Shown in pieces: positions 8,707 through 16,815 of a stretch of 64,000 bases of DNA (its first letter is position 1; each line of letters begins with the position of its first letter). The position numbers and the translations under genes were made by a program. Below the pieces are notes generated by a model. That model did not search any database, was not told the origin of the DNA, and worked only from the letters and a program-made list of their open reading frames with translations. This stretch comes from JAFAMS01 sp963715815. GTDB lineage: Bacteria > Vulcanimicrobiota > Vulcanimicrobiia > Vulcanimicrobiales > Vulcanimicrobiaceae. The stretch covers positions 2,356,001-2,420,000 of the forward strand of contig OY970278.1 of assembly GCA_963715815.1 (NCBI GenBank), given 5' to 3'.

Positions 8707-8722
8707 AACTAAAACTTTAGTT
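8707..8722. promoter_or_regulatory. Second inverted repeat upstream of the DUF4097 gene
   Basis: AACTAAA (8707-8713) and TTTAGTT (8716-8722) form a perfect 7-2-7 inverted repeat overlapping the last codons and stop of the GNAT gene. Its AT-rich form and place, about 60 nt before the DUF4097 start, suggest a dimeric repressor site (MarR- or PadR-like, by inference). Confidence 0.45.
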
Positions 8723-9259
8723 AACATCCCGGGGCACCCGGAAGAGCGAGCTCGGCCATTCCCCGTGGTAGAGGAAATCTTTCACGTATTTGAAGCCGTT
8801 CTTTTCGAGAACGCCTCGGGACGGCGCGTTGACGGGGTCGATCACTCCGTACACCTCGGCTACCTGTAAATCGTCGAACGCGACCCGCAGCGACGCTTGT
8901 GCCATTTCGGTCGCGAAGCCACGGCCCCAATAGGGCTCGTCGAGCACGTATCCGAGCGCAACGACGTCCTCATCCTCGATCACGTCATAAAACAAACCGG
9001 CGGTGCCAACGAACGTGCCGTCCTCCAGGCGAAACATCCATTCACCGAAGCGATGCTCGCTCCAGTGACGCATGAACTTGGCAAGCCGCGCTTGGCTCTC
9101 TTCGAGCGTGTACGTCCTCCCGAAAAGCGTGCGTTGCACGGCCGGATTTGAATCGAGCGTTCGAAAATTTGCGAGATCCTCGAGAGCCGGCGGCGTACCG
9201 AAAAGCCGTTCGGTCGCGATTGACGCTGGCGCGCCGAGGAAATTCCGATTTTGAATCAT
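8717..9259 (-). CDS. GNAT-family N-acetyltransferase (RimJ/RimL-like)
   Basis: 180 aa, whole GNAT domain. TERLFGTPPALEDLANF is the typical opening of the RimJ/RimL/type-3 acetyltransferase group; the acetyl-CoA loop appears as EPYWGRGFATEMA, and NAPSRGVLEKNGF is the usual C-terminal motif. Likely acetylates an N-terminal amine or a small molecule; the substrate is unknown. It is transcribed divergently from csaA with 11 nt between starts. It probably shares a transcript with DUF4097, 69 nt downstream. Confidence 0.88.
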   Translation of the reverse strand: MIQNRNFLGAPASIATERLFGTPPALEDLANFRTLDSNPAVQRTLFGRTYTLEESQARLAKFMRHWSEHRFGEWMFRLEDGTFVGTAGLFYDVIEDEDVVALGYVLDEPYWGRGFATEMAQASLRVAFDDLQVAEVYGVIDPVNAPSRGVLEKNGFKYVKDFLYHGEWPSSLFRVPRDVN

Positions 9260-9270
9260 AGTCGGTTGAT

Positions 9271-9624
9271 ATGTCTTCGTCGATAAATCCGACCGGCACC
9301 TTGGACGCGTTCGCGCTGATCGACGTACGCGTCGGGACGATCCTCGATGCGCAAGCCTTTCCAGAAGCGCGAAAGCCTGCGTACAAGCTCACGATCGATT
9401 TCGGGCCGGATATCGGCGTCAAGCATTCCAGCGCGCAAATAACGGTGCACTACACACCGGAAACGCTAATTGGTTCGCAGGTTATCGCCGTCGTGAATTT
9501 TCCGCCGAAACGTATTGTCGGCTTCGTCAGCGAAGTACTCGTGCTCGGACTTCCCGACGATCGGGGCGAAGTCGTGCTTGTCCGGCCCGATCTGAGCATA
9601 TCGAACGGCGCACGGCTGTACTAA
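9271..9624 (+). CDS. csaA: CsaA-like tRNA-binding-domain protein
   Basis: A 117-aa single-domain OB-fold protein of the tRNA_bind family. The sequence from LIDVRVGTILDAQAFPEARKP onward, with the closing part VLVLGLPDDRGEVVLVRPD, matches CsaA, a homodimer reported in Bacillus as an export-related chaperone that also binds tRNA. Full length for the family (about 110 aa). The ATG lies 11 nt from the divergent GNAT start, so both promoters overlap coding sequence. Confidence 0.86.
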   Translation: MSSSINPTGTLDAFALIDVRVGTILDAQAFPEARKPAYKLTIDFGPDIGVKHSSAQITVHYTPETLIGSQVIAVVNFPPKRIVGFVSEVLVLGLPDDRGEVVLVRPDLSISNGARLY

Positions 9625-9634
9625 AAGGAGGCAA

Positions 9635-9871
9635 ATGATGTCTCGTCCGCTGGTGGGTTACATACTTGCCGCATTTGCCATTGCCGTCGCACTTTACGGC
9701 AGTCACACCGACGGCGCGTCACCCGATCCCGAAGAAGTTTCACTACTTACGCGCCTGACCGCATCCGCGGCAAATGCGTACGGCGCGGTCGAAGCTCGCC
9801 AATGGCGCGAGCGTGCAAACGCGCTTGAGGAATCGATCCGGCCCCTAACGACCGCACCGTCGGCTGGCTAG
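9635..9871 (+). CDS. Small membrane-anchored protein of unknown function
   Basis: 78 aa behind a very strong ribosome site (AAAGGAGG at 9623-9630) and 10 nt after csaA, so probably co-transcribed. One N-terminal hydrophobic segment (LVGYILAAFAIAVALYG) anchors or exports it; the rest is a polar helix with Glu/Arg pairs. No family recognised. The ribosome site is the best evidence that it is real; ATG 9638 is an equally good start. Confidence 0.65.
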   Translation: MMSRPLVGYILAAFAIAVALYGSHTDGASPDPEEVSLLTRLTASAANAYGAVEARQWRERANALEESIRPLTTAPSAG

Positions 9872-9878
9872 GTGTCTC

Positions 9879-10856
9879 CTATGGCTGTACTGACTTCGCG
9901 ACGGCTCCCGCTGCAGCCGTTCCGTTCAGAATCCGTCCGGCGGCAGTTTTGTCGTTTACCGACGTGATAGAGATCTTGCCCGTGGGGACCTCGACCGAAA
10001 GCATTTGACCGGTTCCGGGATCCTTTACATTGCGCAGATTTGAGATTGCGAAAATAGTACCGACGGAAACTCCCGAAGCGCTACCAATATTGAGGATCAC
10101 TGAGCCGGAGTCGATGAGGAGCACGCGTCCGCTTAAAACCGGGACGACCACAGCGACAAGCTTCGTCGGATCGATCATCCTTACGATCGCGATTGCTTCG
10201 TCGTTGACGAGGTGCCCCATTGTCGAATTTACGAAACTGGAATTCCCGTAACCACCCGCTGCGCCGCCGCCAAAGCCGCCGACGCCCCACGACGTCCCTG
10301 ATTGTGTCTTTTCATCGTTGAACGACGAGAGTATTCGGCCGCTCGTGGAGTCGATGATCCGCACCTCTACCTTAAGCGTAACGCGATCGGTCTTAATGCC
10401 GCTCGCAACAGCTCCTAGAATTCCAGGAAGAAGCGCGCCTGCACCGGCACCGCTCGTACCCGTGTGCGCAAACTGAAGAATATTGCCCACGATTAGAAAT
10501 TTCGCGCCCGTCAAACGTCCGCTCTGAATCAGGCTCGCATCGGAGACCTCGCCGCTTGACGACAACGAATGCTCGCGCATCACGTCCGCAAGATGCGTAC
10601 GATCGACGACGTTGTATCCGGCGCTCACGAGATTGCTCGTAACCAGGTCCGATAGAGCGATGCCTGGCTGCCATTGCCCCCACCAATTTGAGGTCAAGCC
10701 TTCGGTTCGAAAATCGAGAACCGCGACCGGCGACGAGGGAGGCTGGACGGCTGGCGGAACTGGCGCGGGCGCAGACTGTGCCGTCGATACGCTGGAACTC
10801 GACGCAAAAATCGCGGCCGTTAGAAATGTCGCTAGCAGCGACTTAACTAGACGCAT
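9879..10856 (-). CDS. CsgG/HfaB-like envelope protein
   Basis: 325 aa with an N-terminal signal peptide (LLATFLTAAIFASSS) and no lipobox Cys. The middle part (VAVLDFRTEG, VVDRTHLADVMREHSLS, GAKFLIVGNILQF, LKVEVRIIDSTSGRIL) is the CsgG/FlgO-type fold of outer-membrane assembly proteins. The C-terminal third (ILNIGSASGVSVGTIFAI) resembles the FlgT-type C-terminal domain. A role at the outer membrane is likely; no curli genes stand beside it. It is convergent with the small membrane protein and divergent from the ICMT-like gene across a 137-nt region with two palindromes. Confidence 0.82.
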   Translation of the reverse strand: MRLVKSLLATFLTAAIFASSSSVSTAQSAPAPVPPAVQPPSSPVAVLDFRTEGLTSNWWGQWQPGIALSDLVTSNLVSAGYNVVDRTHLADVMREHSLSSSGEVSDASLIQSGRLTGAKFLIVGNILQFAHTGTSGAGAGALLPGILGAVASGIKTDRVTLKVEVRIIDSTSGRILSSFNDEKTQSGTSWGVGGFGGGAAGGYGNSSFVNSTMGHLVNDEAIAIVRMIDPTKLVAVVVPVLSGRVLLIDSGSVILNIGSASGVSVGTIFAISNLRNVKDPGTGQMLSVEVPTGKISITSVNDKTAAGRILNGTAAAGAVAKSVQP

Positions 10857-10891
10857 ACGTTTTTCAACGTAGCAGAAAAGCTGGCGCGTTT

Positions 10892-10913
10892 ATAGTCAGG
10901 AACTCCTGACTAT
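10892..10913. promoter_or_regulatory. 22-bp perfect inverted repeat between divergent genes
   Basis: ATAGTCAGGA (10892-10901), two bases, then TCCTGACTAT (10904-10913): ten pairs on a 2-nt centre, far too short a loop for RNA, so a DNA operator for a dimeric regulator is the simplest reading. It sits 36 nt before the CsgG-like start and about 80 nt before the ICMT-like ATG and could serve both. Confidence 0.6.
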
Positions 10914-10935
10914 GCTACGACGGGCTAGTTGCACC

Positions 10936-10953
10936 CTTAGTGTCGACACTAAG
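10936..10953. promoter_or_regulatory. 18-bp perfect palindrome (AGTGTCGACACT operator, copy 1)
   Basis: CTTAGTGTCGACACTAAG is self-complementary throughout. Its 14-bp core recurs at 24484-24497, also in a promoter region. It ends 40 nt before the likely ATG of the ICMT-like gene. Probably a repressor site; the regulator is not in view. Confidence 0.6.
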
Positions 10954-10993
10954 CGGACAGCAGTACGCTCTTCTGGAACTGATCGCAGAATTG

Positions 10994-11560
10994 ATGCAAA
11001 GCTATCTCGGCGCCGTAACGCTCCTCCTTTTGATTTCGATGGTTGTCGTCCGCGTGCGGCTATTGAAGCTCCGCGGCGTTTCGGCGATGCAGTTCGGCAA
11101 AACGGACCGAAGCGATTTCCTTATTCCGCCGTTTGCGCTGTTGTATTTTTACGTCGTCTTTGCGGGTGCGTTCGGTTGGCCGACGTTTGCGCGCGAAGAT
11201 CTCGTGCAATCGCAGGGAGTCCAATGGCTCGGTGTGTTGCTCTGCGCGGGGGGCCTTGTGATGATGTTCCTGAGCCTCGTTTCCTTTGGAACGAGCTTTC
11301 GCGTCGGAATCGACGCCGAGCATCCCGAAAAACTCATCACGACGGGCATCTTCGCGTATACGCGCAATCCGATCTATGTCGCGTTTGGATTTGTCCTACT
11401 CGGCGAGTTCTTCATCCAGCCGCACATCATTCTGTTGGTCTACCTGATCGCCGGCCTCGCATTGCTCCACCGCCAGGTGACGCGCGAGGAAGCGTTTCTG
11501 CGGCAGCACTACGGCGAGGAATACGTAGCGTACGCAAAGCGCGTGCGGCGGTATCTTTAG
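10994..11560 (+). CDS. Isoprenylcysteine carboxyl methyltransferase-like membrane protein
   Basis: A multi-span membrane protein (five predicted hydrophobic segments) with the ICMT/PEMT-type C-terminal signature TGIFAYTRNPIYV and EEAFLRQHYGEEYVAYAKRV, which binds S-adenosylmethionine at the membrane face. Substrate unknown; bacterial members methylate diverse lipids or small molecules. A GTG at 10940 gives a longer frame (206 aa), but it lies inside the perfect palindrome at 10936-10953, so I prefer ATG 10994 (188 aa). It is convergent with the carboxypeptidase-regulatory-like gene, stops overlapping. Confidence 0.82.
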   Translation: MQSYLGAVTLLLLISMVVVRVRLLKLRGVSAMQFGKTDRSDFLIPPFALLYFYVVFAGAFGWPTFAREDLVQSQGVQWLGVLLCAGGLVMMFLSLVSFGTSFRVGIDAEHPEKLITTGIFAYTRNPIYVAFGFVLLGEFFIQPHIILLVYLIAGLALLHRQVTREEAFLRQHYGEEYVAYAKRVRRYL

Positions 11561-11865
11561 CCGTTCTGCATCGATCCGGCGGAACTCGAACAATTGTAGT
11601 CGAGCGTCGTGCTGCAGGCCCGCATGTCAAAGCGAGTCGACGGTGGCTTCACGGTGACGTGAAATCGTTGCGACGGAACGTCCTTCGAGCCGATCGTCAA
11701 CGTACGCGCGCCGGCATGCACGCCTTTGATGAGATAATGGCCATCGCTATCCGTCACTGACTGCTTCCCATCAACATGGATGCTTACGCCGGGAAGCGGC
11801 TGTCCCGTCGTTTGATCGCGGACGACGCCACTCAGAACGACGAGCAGCAAAACCAATATCTTCAT
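11557..11865 (-). CDS. Small exported protein with a carboxypeptidase-regulatory-like domain
   Basis: 102 aa. It begins with a signal peptide (MKILVLLLVVLSG) and then one CarboxypepD_reg/CNA-B-like beta-sandwich (GVVRDQTTGQPLPGVSIHVD, TDSDGHYLIKGVHAG). The C-terminal part has two cysteines (ACSTTLDYNC) that may form a disulfide. The ATG shares its first base with the stop of the zinc-finger gene, so the two are translationally linked. No specific function is known. Confidence 0.75.
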   Translation of the reverse strand: MKILVLLLVVLSGVVRDQTTGQPLPGVSIHVDGKQSVTDSDGHYLIKGVHAGARTLTIGSKDVPSQRFHVTVKPPSTRFDMRACSTTLDYNCSSSAGSMQNG

Positions 11866-12215
11866 CAGCTCAGCTGCGACTGCCAATCTGCAGGAACACG
11901 GCCGCGTGGCCCCGGAGTCGGCTGATCTTTCGGATGCCAGCGCGGGTCCGCAAGGTGAGGGCCCTCGACGTAGTCGGCGGTCACATAGCTATAGAACCAC
12001 GTTTCGCCCGGCTCGAAGCTTGCGATGATCGGATGCTTCGTGGAATGAAAGTGCGCGGTCGCGTGCTTTTTCGGCGAATTATCGCAACATCCGATGTGGC
12101 CGCATTGTGCGCACCTGCGGAGGTGAAGCCACCAGCCGCTCTCCGTCTCGCACTCGACGCAGCCATTTCCAGAAGGTGGAACGGTGGGGTCGATTCCGTC
12201 AACGTGTTTGCTCAA
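11865..12215 (-). CDS. UBP-type zinc-finger protein
   Basis: 116 aa, nearly all a ZnF-UBP domain: CVECETESGWWLHLRRCAQC, then CGHIGCCD, with the His residues HATAHFHSTKHP completing the metal sites. In eukaryotes this fold binds free ubiquitin C-termini; bacterial stand-alone versions are common and unexplained. The C-terminal tail (WHPKDQPTPGPRG) is typical of the bacterial family. It leads the carboxypeptidase-regulatory-like gene in a two-gene unit. Confidence 0.87.
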   Translation of the reverse strand: MSKHVDGIDPTVPPSGNGCVECETESGWWLHLRRCAQCGHIGCCDNSPKKHATAHFHSTKHPIIASFEPGETWFYSYVTADYVEGPHLADPRWHPKDQPTPGPRGRVPADWQSQLS

Positions 12216-12293
12216 ACCAGCCTCCTGTCGCGAACCAGGGCAAAGTCTACGCTACCAGGCTCGAACACCTCTAAGCGACGAACAATATAATCG

Positions 12294-13052
12294 TTGAATA
12301 GGACGAGCGGGTACGGGTTCGGTCGTCACGTCCTCGGCGCAGCAACGTTTGCGTTCGGCGCCATTACGTTCTTCTGGCACGACTTCAACACGTGGCAGCA
12401 TCTCCAAACGCTATCGAGCCTGCCGGCGGGTGAGATGCTCGTTCGAATCATCGCGATCGTCGAAATGATCGGCGGCCTTTGCATGCAGTGGCGCCGCACC
12501 GAACGGCTCGGCGCCCTGCTCTTGGGCGTAATCTATCTTTTCTTCGCACTGCTTTGCGTGCCAAGTATCATCGCAAAGCCGCTGTCGTACGGCAGTGGCT
12601 TCGGAACGCTTTTCGAGGAGCTTTCGCTCGTCTCGGGCGCATGGATCGTTTTCTTCGCGGCCGAGCCGCCTTCAGCGTGGCGTGCGCGCGCACTCCAGAT
12701 CGGACGCTATCTCTTCAGCGTCTGTGTCGTCTCGTTTACGCTCGAGCAGGTTTTCTATCTTGAGGCCACGGCAGAGTTTGTTCCCAAGTGGATTCCGCCT
12801 TCGCAGATGTTTTGGTCCGTTACGACGACGGTCGCGTTTGCATTAGCCGCAATCGCGCTGCTCACGGGGCTCATGGCGCGTCTCGCCTCGAAACTAACGA
12901 CGCTCATGATCGTCCTGTTCGGGCTGCTCATCTGGGTTCCGATTCTCATCGCCGATCCGCACACGCATACGAACTGGGCGGGACTTGCCCAAAATTATGC
13001 GATCGCAGGCGCGGCATGGATGACGATGGACTTTTTGACGGGGAGATTGTAG
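12294..13052 (+). CDS. DoxX-like integral membrane protein
   Basis: 252 aa with seven or so hydrophobic segments; the first half (VRIIAIVEMIGGLCMQWRRT, LGALLLGVIYLFFALL) has the DoxX layout, the second half adds a further membrane set. Function unknown. Only a TTG at 12294 offers a start near the first conserved part; a TATAAT-like hexamer at 12286-12291 abuts it and is either chance or a sign of a leaderless or later start. Its stop shares a base with the GTG of the GIY-YIG frame. Confidence 0.72.
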   Translation: MNRTSGYGFGRHVLGAATFAFGAITFFWHDFNTWQHLQTLSSLPAGEMLVRIIAIVEMIGGLCMQWRRTERLGALLLGVIYLFFALLCVPSIIAKPLSYGSGFGTLFEELSLVSGAWIVFFAAEPPSAWRARALQIGRYLFSVCVVSFTLEQVFYLEATAEFVPKWIPPSQMFWSVTTTVAFALAAIALLTGLMARLASKLTTLMIVLFGLLIWVPILIADPHTHTNWAGLAQNYAIAGAAWMTMDFLTGRL

Positions 13053-13304
13053 TGCAGCCGGTCGTGTACGTCTTGCGCTGTGCCGATGGATACGCTCTAT
13101 ACGGGTTGGACGATTGACCTCGAGCGGCGTCTGCGCGAGCACCGAGCGGCGCGAGGTTCGAAATATACCCGTTCCCGGCTGCCGGTCGAGCTAGCCGGAT
13201 GCGTCACGGTTCGCAGTCGCACCGAAGCGCGTCAACTAGAAGCCAAGGTCAAAGGGCTGCCGCGTGAGTTGAAGCTTAAGTTTCTGGAGTCTCATGAAGT
13301 CTGA
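13052..13304 (+). pseudogene. GIY-YIG endonuclease-domain protein, frameshifted at about 13091
   Basis: A YhbQ/UPF0213-like single-domain GIY-YIG protein split by one extra base. From GTG 13052 the frame gives VQPVVYVLRCADG, the first strand of the domain; dropping T13091 moves into the frame that continues TLYTGWTIDLERRLREHRA, KYTRSRLPVELA and EARQLEAKVKGLPRELK to 13304. Joined, the product is about 83 aa, normal for the family, with the GIY-equivalent VYV and the LYTGWT strand separated as expected. Either a recent mutation or a base-call error. A downstream ATG (13086) would give only a truncated protein without the first catalytic Tyr. Confidence 0.75.
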
Positions 13305-13968
13305 AGAACATGGTCCTCTTCCGACACTGCTCGGTTTGCTGACGCTCATAACCGGATTTATCGATGCGGTTACATACATTAAGTACGGACACGTCTTCGT
13401 CGCAAACATGACCGGAAATGTCGTGCTGCTCGGCTTCGCAATCGCTGGAAGCCGCGACATTTCGATTGTTGGGTCGTTACTCGCAATGGCGGGGTTTCTC
13501 GTAGGTGCGCTTACGGGTGGCATCTTCAACGAGCGCCTGGGAGGGCATCGTGGCAATCTGCTCACAAGGTCGACGTTCACGAAGGTTGCGCTTCTTCTGA
13601 TCGCGACGTTCTGCGCAGCATTCGGCGTCTCGCCCTACGTGATTATTCCGCTTCTCGGCATTACGATGGGTATGCAAAACGCCGTTACGCGCAAATTGGC
13701 GATTCCCGATATCACGACGACCGTCCTCACGATGACGCTCACAGGCATAATGTCCGACAGCTCGCTCGCCGGCGGCAAGAATCCCCGACTTGCGCGCCGC
13801 CTCAGTGCCGTTGCGACGATGTTCATCGGGGCACTCGTTGGCGCAAGCCTCGTTCTCTATCTCGGCATTCCGTTCGCGCTGGCTGGAGCGACGACGATCA
13901 TGACGATCGTCTGCGCCGGCACCTACATTCTAAGCCGCAACAATCCGGCCTGGGTACGAGCCGCGTAA
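13294..13968 (+). CDS. YoaK/DUF1275-family membrane protein
   Basis: 224 aa, six hydrophobic segments. TLITGFIDAVTYIKYGHVFVANMTGNVV is the family hallmark (I cite only its parts: GFIDAVTY, FVANMTGNVV), and GMQNAVTRKL with TTVLTMTLTG is the second conserved half. DUF1275 proteins are abundant in bacteria and have no settled function; transport is assumed. The start overlaps the end of the frameshifted GIY-YIG gene by 11 nt. Confidence 0.88.
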   Translation: MKSEEHGPLPTLLGLLTLITGFIDAVTYIKYGHVFVANMTGNVVLLGFAIAGSRDISIVGSLLAMAGFLVGALTGGIFNERLGGHRGNLLTRSTFTKVALLLIATFCAAFGVSPYVIIPLLGITMGMQNAVTRKLAIPDITTTVLTMTLTGIMSDSSLAGGKNPRLARRLSAVATMFIGALVGASLVLYLGIPFALAGATTIMTIVCAGTYILSRNNPAWVRAA

Positions 13969-14004
13969 CCGTCGATCGATTTAAGCGTGCTATGATCTTC
14001 GCAT

Positions 14005-14946
14005 ATGAAGATCGCAATTATTGGAGCCGGCGGCATCGGTGGATTTCTCGGGGCGATGCTGGCGCGAGCGGGCCATAGCGTAAAGCTATTGGCGCGCGGA
14101 CCACATCTTGCCGCGATCGCGCAAAACGGCCTGCAGTTGGAAAGCCGGCAGTTCGGATCGTTCACAGTCACAGCCGCAGCTACCGAAGACCCGGCGGAGC
14201 TCGGCCGCAACGACGTCGTCTTCATCACCGTGAAGATGAACGATTTCGAAGCGGCCTGCCATACCGCTGAAGCCGCGCTCGCCGACGATGGCTTCGCGAT
14301 AACCGTTCAAAATGGGCTCGATGCGCCCGACATCCTAGCACGCGTTCTGAGTGAGGCGCGAACGCTGATCGGTACGATCGCCATTGAGGCCTCGATTGCA
14401 GCGCCAGGCAAGATCGCACATACGACGCCGATGCATGCCCTCACGCTTGCGCAGTTCTCCGGACCTCCTGGCGATTCGCTAAAGCGACTCCAGGCGACGC
14501 TTCGCGAAGCTGAGCTGAACGTGCAGGTGGCGGAAAATGGGCGCAAGGCACTCTGGGACAAAGCCTGCATGCTCATCCCATTCGCGACGCTTACGGCAGC
14601 AGGCGACTGCGCACTGGGTGAAATCCACGGAATCCCAGCGTTAAGAAACGACTGGAACGCGCTTTGCGCGGAGGCAGCTGCCGTTGCTCGCGCCGACGGC
14701 TACGACATGAGCGAATCGCTGGCAGCAATACTAACACGTATGGAGTCGCTCGCGCAGTCAGCGCCCGGATTCACGTCATCGATGAATCGTGATATTCGCA
14801 CTGGCCGTCGAAACGAGCTCGAATGGTTGACCGGAAGACTGATTCAAATCGGAGCAGAAAAAGGCGTCGCTACTCCCGCGCACACGGCGCTCTACGGTTT
14901 GCTCAAGCTTAAGGTCGGAAGAGCTGACTCCACAAACTTACCGTAA
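14005..14946 (+). CDS. panE: Ketopantoate reductase (2-dehydropantoate 2-reductase) family protein
   Basis: 313 aa. IGAGGIGGFLGAMLA is the N-terminal NADPH-binding motif; VKMNDFEAA, QNGLDAPDIL and KALWDKACMLIPFATLTA follow the ApbA/PanE order, and TSSMNRDIRTGRRNELEWL is the conserved C-terminal region carrying the catalytic Glu area. It reduces ketopantoate to pantoate for coenzyme A synthesis, or is one of the paralogues with another 2-keto substrate; panB and panC are not nearby, so the symbol is tentative. A TATGAT hexamer at about 13990 may be its -10 box. The 3' end overlaps the convergent glycosyltransferase by 9 nt. Confidence 0.85.
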   Translation: MKIAIIGAGGIGGFLGAMLARAGHSVKLLARGPHLAAIAQNGLQLESRQFGSFTVTAAATEDPAELGRNDVVFITVKMNDFEAACHTAEAALADDGFAITVQNGLDAPDILARVLSEARTLIGTIAIEASIAAPGKIAHTTPMHALTLAQFSGPPGDSLKRLQATLREAELNVQVAENGRKALWDKACMLIPFATLTAAGDCALGEIHGIPALRNDWNALCAEAAAVARADGYDMSESLAAILTRMESLAQSAPGFTSSMNRDIRTGRRNELEWLTGRLIQIGAEKGVATPAHTALYGLLKLKVGRADSTNLP

Positions 14947-16032
14947 AAGACGCTGGACTTCGACGGCAGCCTCCCTCAGCACTGGCGCCCAGTCTCCGGT
15001 GAATTGCTGACGGATGAGCCGCATCGTTGGATACCAGGGCGTATCGGATCGATCGATCAGCCAACGCCAATCCGCTGGTTTCGGCAGAAGTATCAAAACG
15101 CGGGCGCCGAGTGCACCAGCCAGGTGCGCCACCGCGCTATCAACCGAGACGACGAGATCTAGGTTCGCGATAAGTGCTGCGGTATCGGAAAAAGTCTGCA
15201 GAGTAGCCGAAACATCCAGAATGTTCGTAGCCGCTGCGAGATCTGCTCGGTCTGCGTCGCGTACATCTTTTTGCAACGACACAAAGCTGATGCCGTCGAC
15301 GTCGAGCAAGGGTTGAAGCTGGCTGAACGCCAGTGAACGCTGTGCGTCGCGAACATGCGACGGACTTCCAGCCCAATTGATTCCGACGCGGGGTTGCTTC
15401 GCGGGAAGTTCAGCCTCGAGCCGCGCCCGCCATCGCCGTACCCTCATCTGATCGAGCGGCATATATGGTATCGCGGTGGGAATCGTCTCCAATGTCGTCG
15501 CGAACACGTTTGGCAGATCGCAAATCATGACGTAGGCATCGAAATCAGCGTCCTTGGGCGGAGATGTGTAAACCGCCGACACACCTTTCATTCGCCCGAA
15601 AAGTTCGGGATGATAGGGTTCCCACCCGACCGCAACATGACCGACACGCTCGGCGACACGCGGAAGATATCGCGCGAACATGATCGCATCTCCGACGCCT
15701 TCGTCACATACGACCAGAAGGCGAAGATCCTTCATCGCCTCCCCCGTCCATTCGGGGGCCGGCATTCGCTCAACAATCTTTCGAGTTTGCGCATTGAACT
15801 GTTTTCGCCAAGTGAACTCTCGCCAGCCAGACAATAACTCACCTCGCGAAAGCAGCGCCTCCGCGTATGAAAGGTGCGCACGCGGCAAATCGGGCGCCAT
15901 CTGCACTGCTCGAAAGAACATCTCGGTCGCCCCGACATCGTCGCCGGCGTATTTCAAGCTCCAACCGGCATCGAGCAATAAATGCGCCACCGTGTCGTCG
16001 GTCAAATCTTGCGGTGGGTCGGACGGAGCCAC
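14938..16032 (-). CDS. TPR protein with glycosyltransferase-9-like domain
   Basis: 364 aa. Residues about 10-75 hold two TPR-like helix pairs (LLLDAGWSLKYAGDDVGATE, LSYAEALLSRGELLSGWREF). The rest is a GT-B fold of the GT9/heptosyltransferase-like type: LRLLVVCDEGVGDAIMFARY, VGINWAGSPSHVRD, SVDSAVAHLAGALGARV and DWRWLIDRSDTPWYPTMRL. Such proteins are common in aquatic and soil diderms next to sugar or flagellin glycosylation genes. No such partner is next door. Nine-base convergent overlap with panE. Confidence 0.85.
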   Translation of the reverse strand: MAPSDPPQDLTDDTVAHLLLDAGWSLKYAGDDVGATEMFFRAVQMAPDLPRAHLSYAEALLSRGELLSGWREFTWRKQFNAQTRKIVERMPAPEWTGEAMKDLRLLVVCDEGVGDAIMFARYLPRVAERVGHVAVGWEPYHPELFGRMKGVSAVYTSPPKDADFDAYVMICDLPNVFATTLETIPTAIPYMPLDQMRVRRWRARLEAELPAKQPRVGINWAGSPSHVRDAQRSLAFSQLQPLLDVDGISFVSLQKDVRDADRADLAAATNILDVSATLQTFSDTAALIANLDLVVSVDSAVAHLAGALGARVLILLPKPADWRWLIDRSDTPWYPTMRLIRQQFTGDWAPVLREAAVEVQRLLR

Positions 16033-16041
16033 GTTCCTAGG

Positions 16042-16356
16042 CTACGTCGATATTTCGATGTCGCTCAGAAGGAAACGCACGCCGCCGGTGGCGATCGCTA
16101 GCGCGTCCTTGATTGCGGCTTGCCCCTCCGGCGTCGCGACTGCAGCACACGCATCTGCGTAGCTGTCGAAGTAAATGTCGGCGGTACGATAAGCTGGTGT
16201 CGGGCTGCCGTCTTCCTTCGGAAACACCTTCGCCAGTTCGACCCGCTTCACGTTTGGAATCTTCTGCGCGATAGGCATGTGCACGCTGTGGTAGTGCTTC
16301 TCGAAAGCGGCTGGGTCGTTGGGGTTATCGTAGACAACGGTAAGCTTAACAGCCAT
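16042..16356 (-). CDS. EthD-family small protein
   Basis: 104 aa ferredoxin-like dimeric alpha/beta barrel. VVYDNPNDPAAFEKHYHSVH, MPIAQKIPNVKR and YFDSYADACAAVATPEGQAA match the EthD family, first seen beside a cytochrome P450 system that degrades tert-butyl ethers, but widespread and mostly uncharacterised. Nine nt upstream of the glycosyltransferase gene on the same strand, with its own possible transcript divergent from the DoxX gene. Confidence 0.87.
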   Translation of the reverse strand: MAVKLTVVYDNPNDPAAFEKHYHSVHMPIAQKIPNVKRVELAKVFPKEDGSPTPAYRTADIYFDSYADACAAVATPEGQAAIKDALAIATGGVRFLLSDIEIST

Positions 16357-16431
16357 TGCATGGAACCTCGTATCGCTCGGAGTACGGCATTAACCGGCCC
16401 GATCATCCTGGTGGCCGAAGGAGCATAGACT

Positions 16432-16815
16432 TTGTTTGACCTCACGTCGCTGACAGATTACGGCTTGCTCTTCATGCGAATTATGGCTGGAGCGATCTAC
16501 TTCAATAGCGGCTACAAAGATTTCAAGGATCCTGACGTTCGCGCCAAGAGCATTGGTATGCCCAAGAGCTTCACCGTCTTTCTCGCCGTTGCCGAAATGG
16601 CTGGCGGAGCCGGCCTAATTCTCGGCGTGCTTCCGCAGCTCGCGGCTATCGGCCTAATCCTCATCATGCTCGGCGCTATTCAGAAAAAGATCTTCGTCTG
16701 GAAGACCGGCTTCTGGGGCGCAGATGGATTTGGTTGGTACTACGACACGACGCTGGTGTCGATGCTGCTCGTTATTCTCGTTACCGACGGCGGGCGATTG
16801 GTCTTATTGCATTGA
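16432..16815 (+). CDS. DoxX-family membrane protein
   Basis: 127 aa, four hydrophobic segments. YGLLFMRIMAGAIYFNSGYKDF, AVAEMAGGAGLILGVLPQLA and KKIFVWKTGF are the DoxX family marks. I take TTG 16432 as start since AAGGAG (16418-16423) stands eight bases before it. Function unknown; DoxX proteins are linked with thiol/sulfur redox in several bacteria. Its end overlaps the D-aminoacylase gene by 12 nt, convergent. Confidence 0.85.
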   Translation: MFDLTSLTDYGLLFMRIMAGAIYFNSGYKDFKDPDVRAKSIGMPKSFTVFLAVAEMAGGAGLILGVLPQLAAIGLILIMLGAIQKKIFVWKTGFWGADGFGWYYDTTLVSMLLVILVTDGGRLVLLH

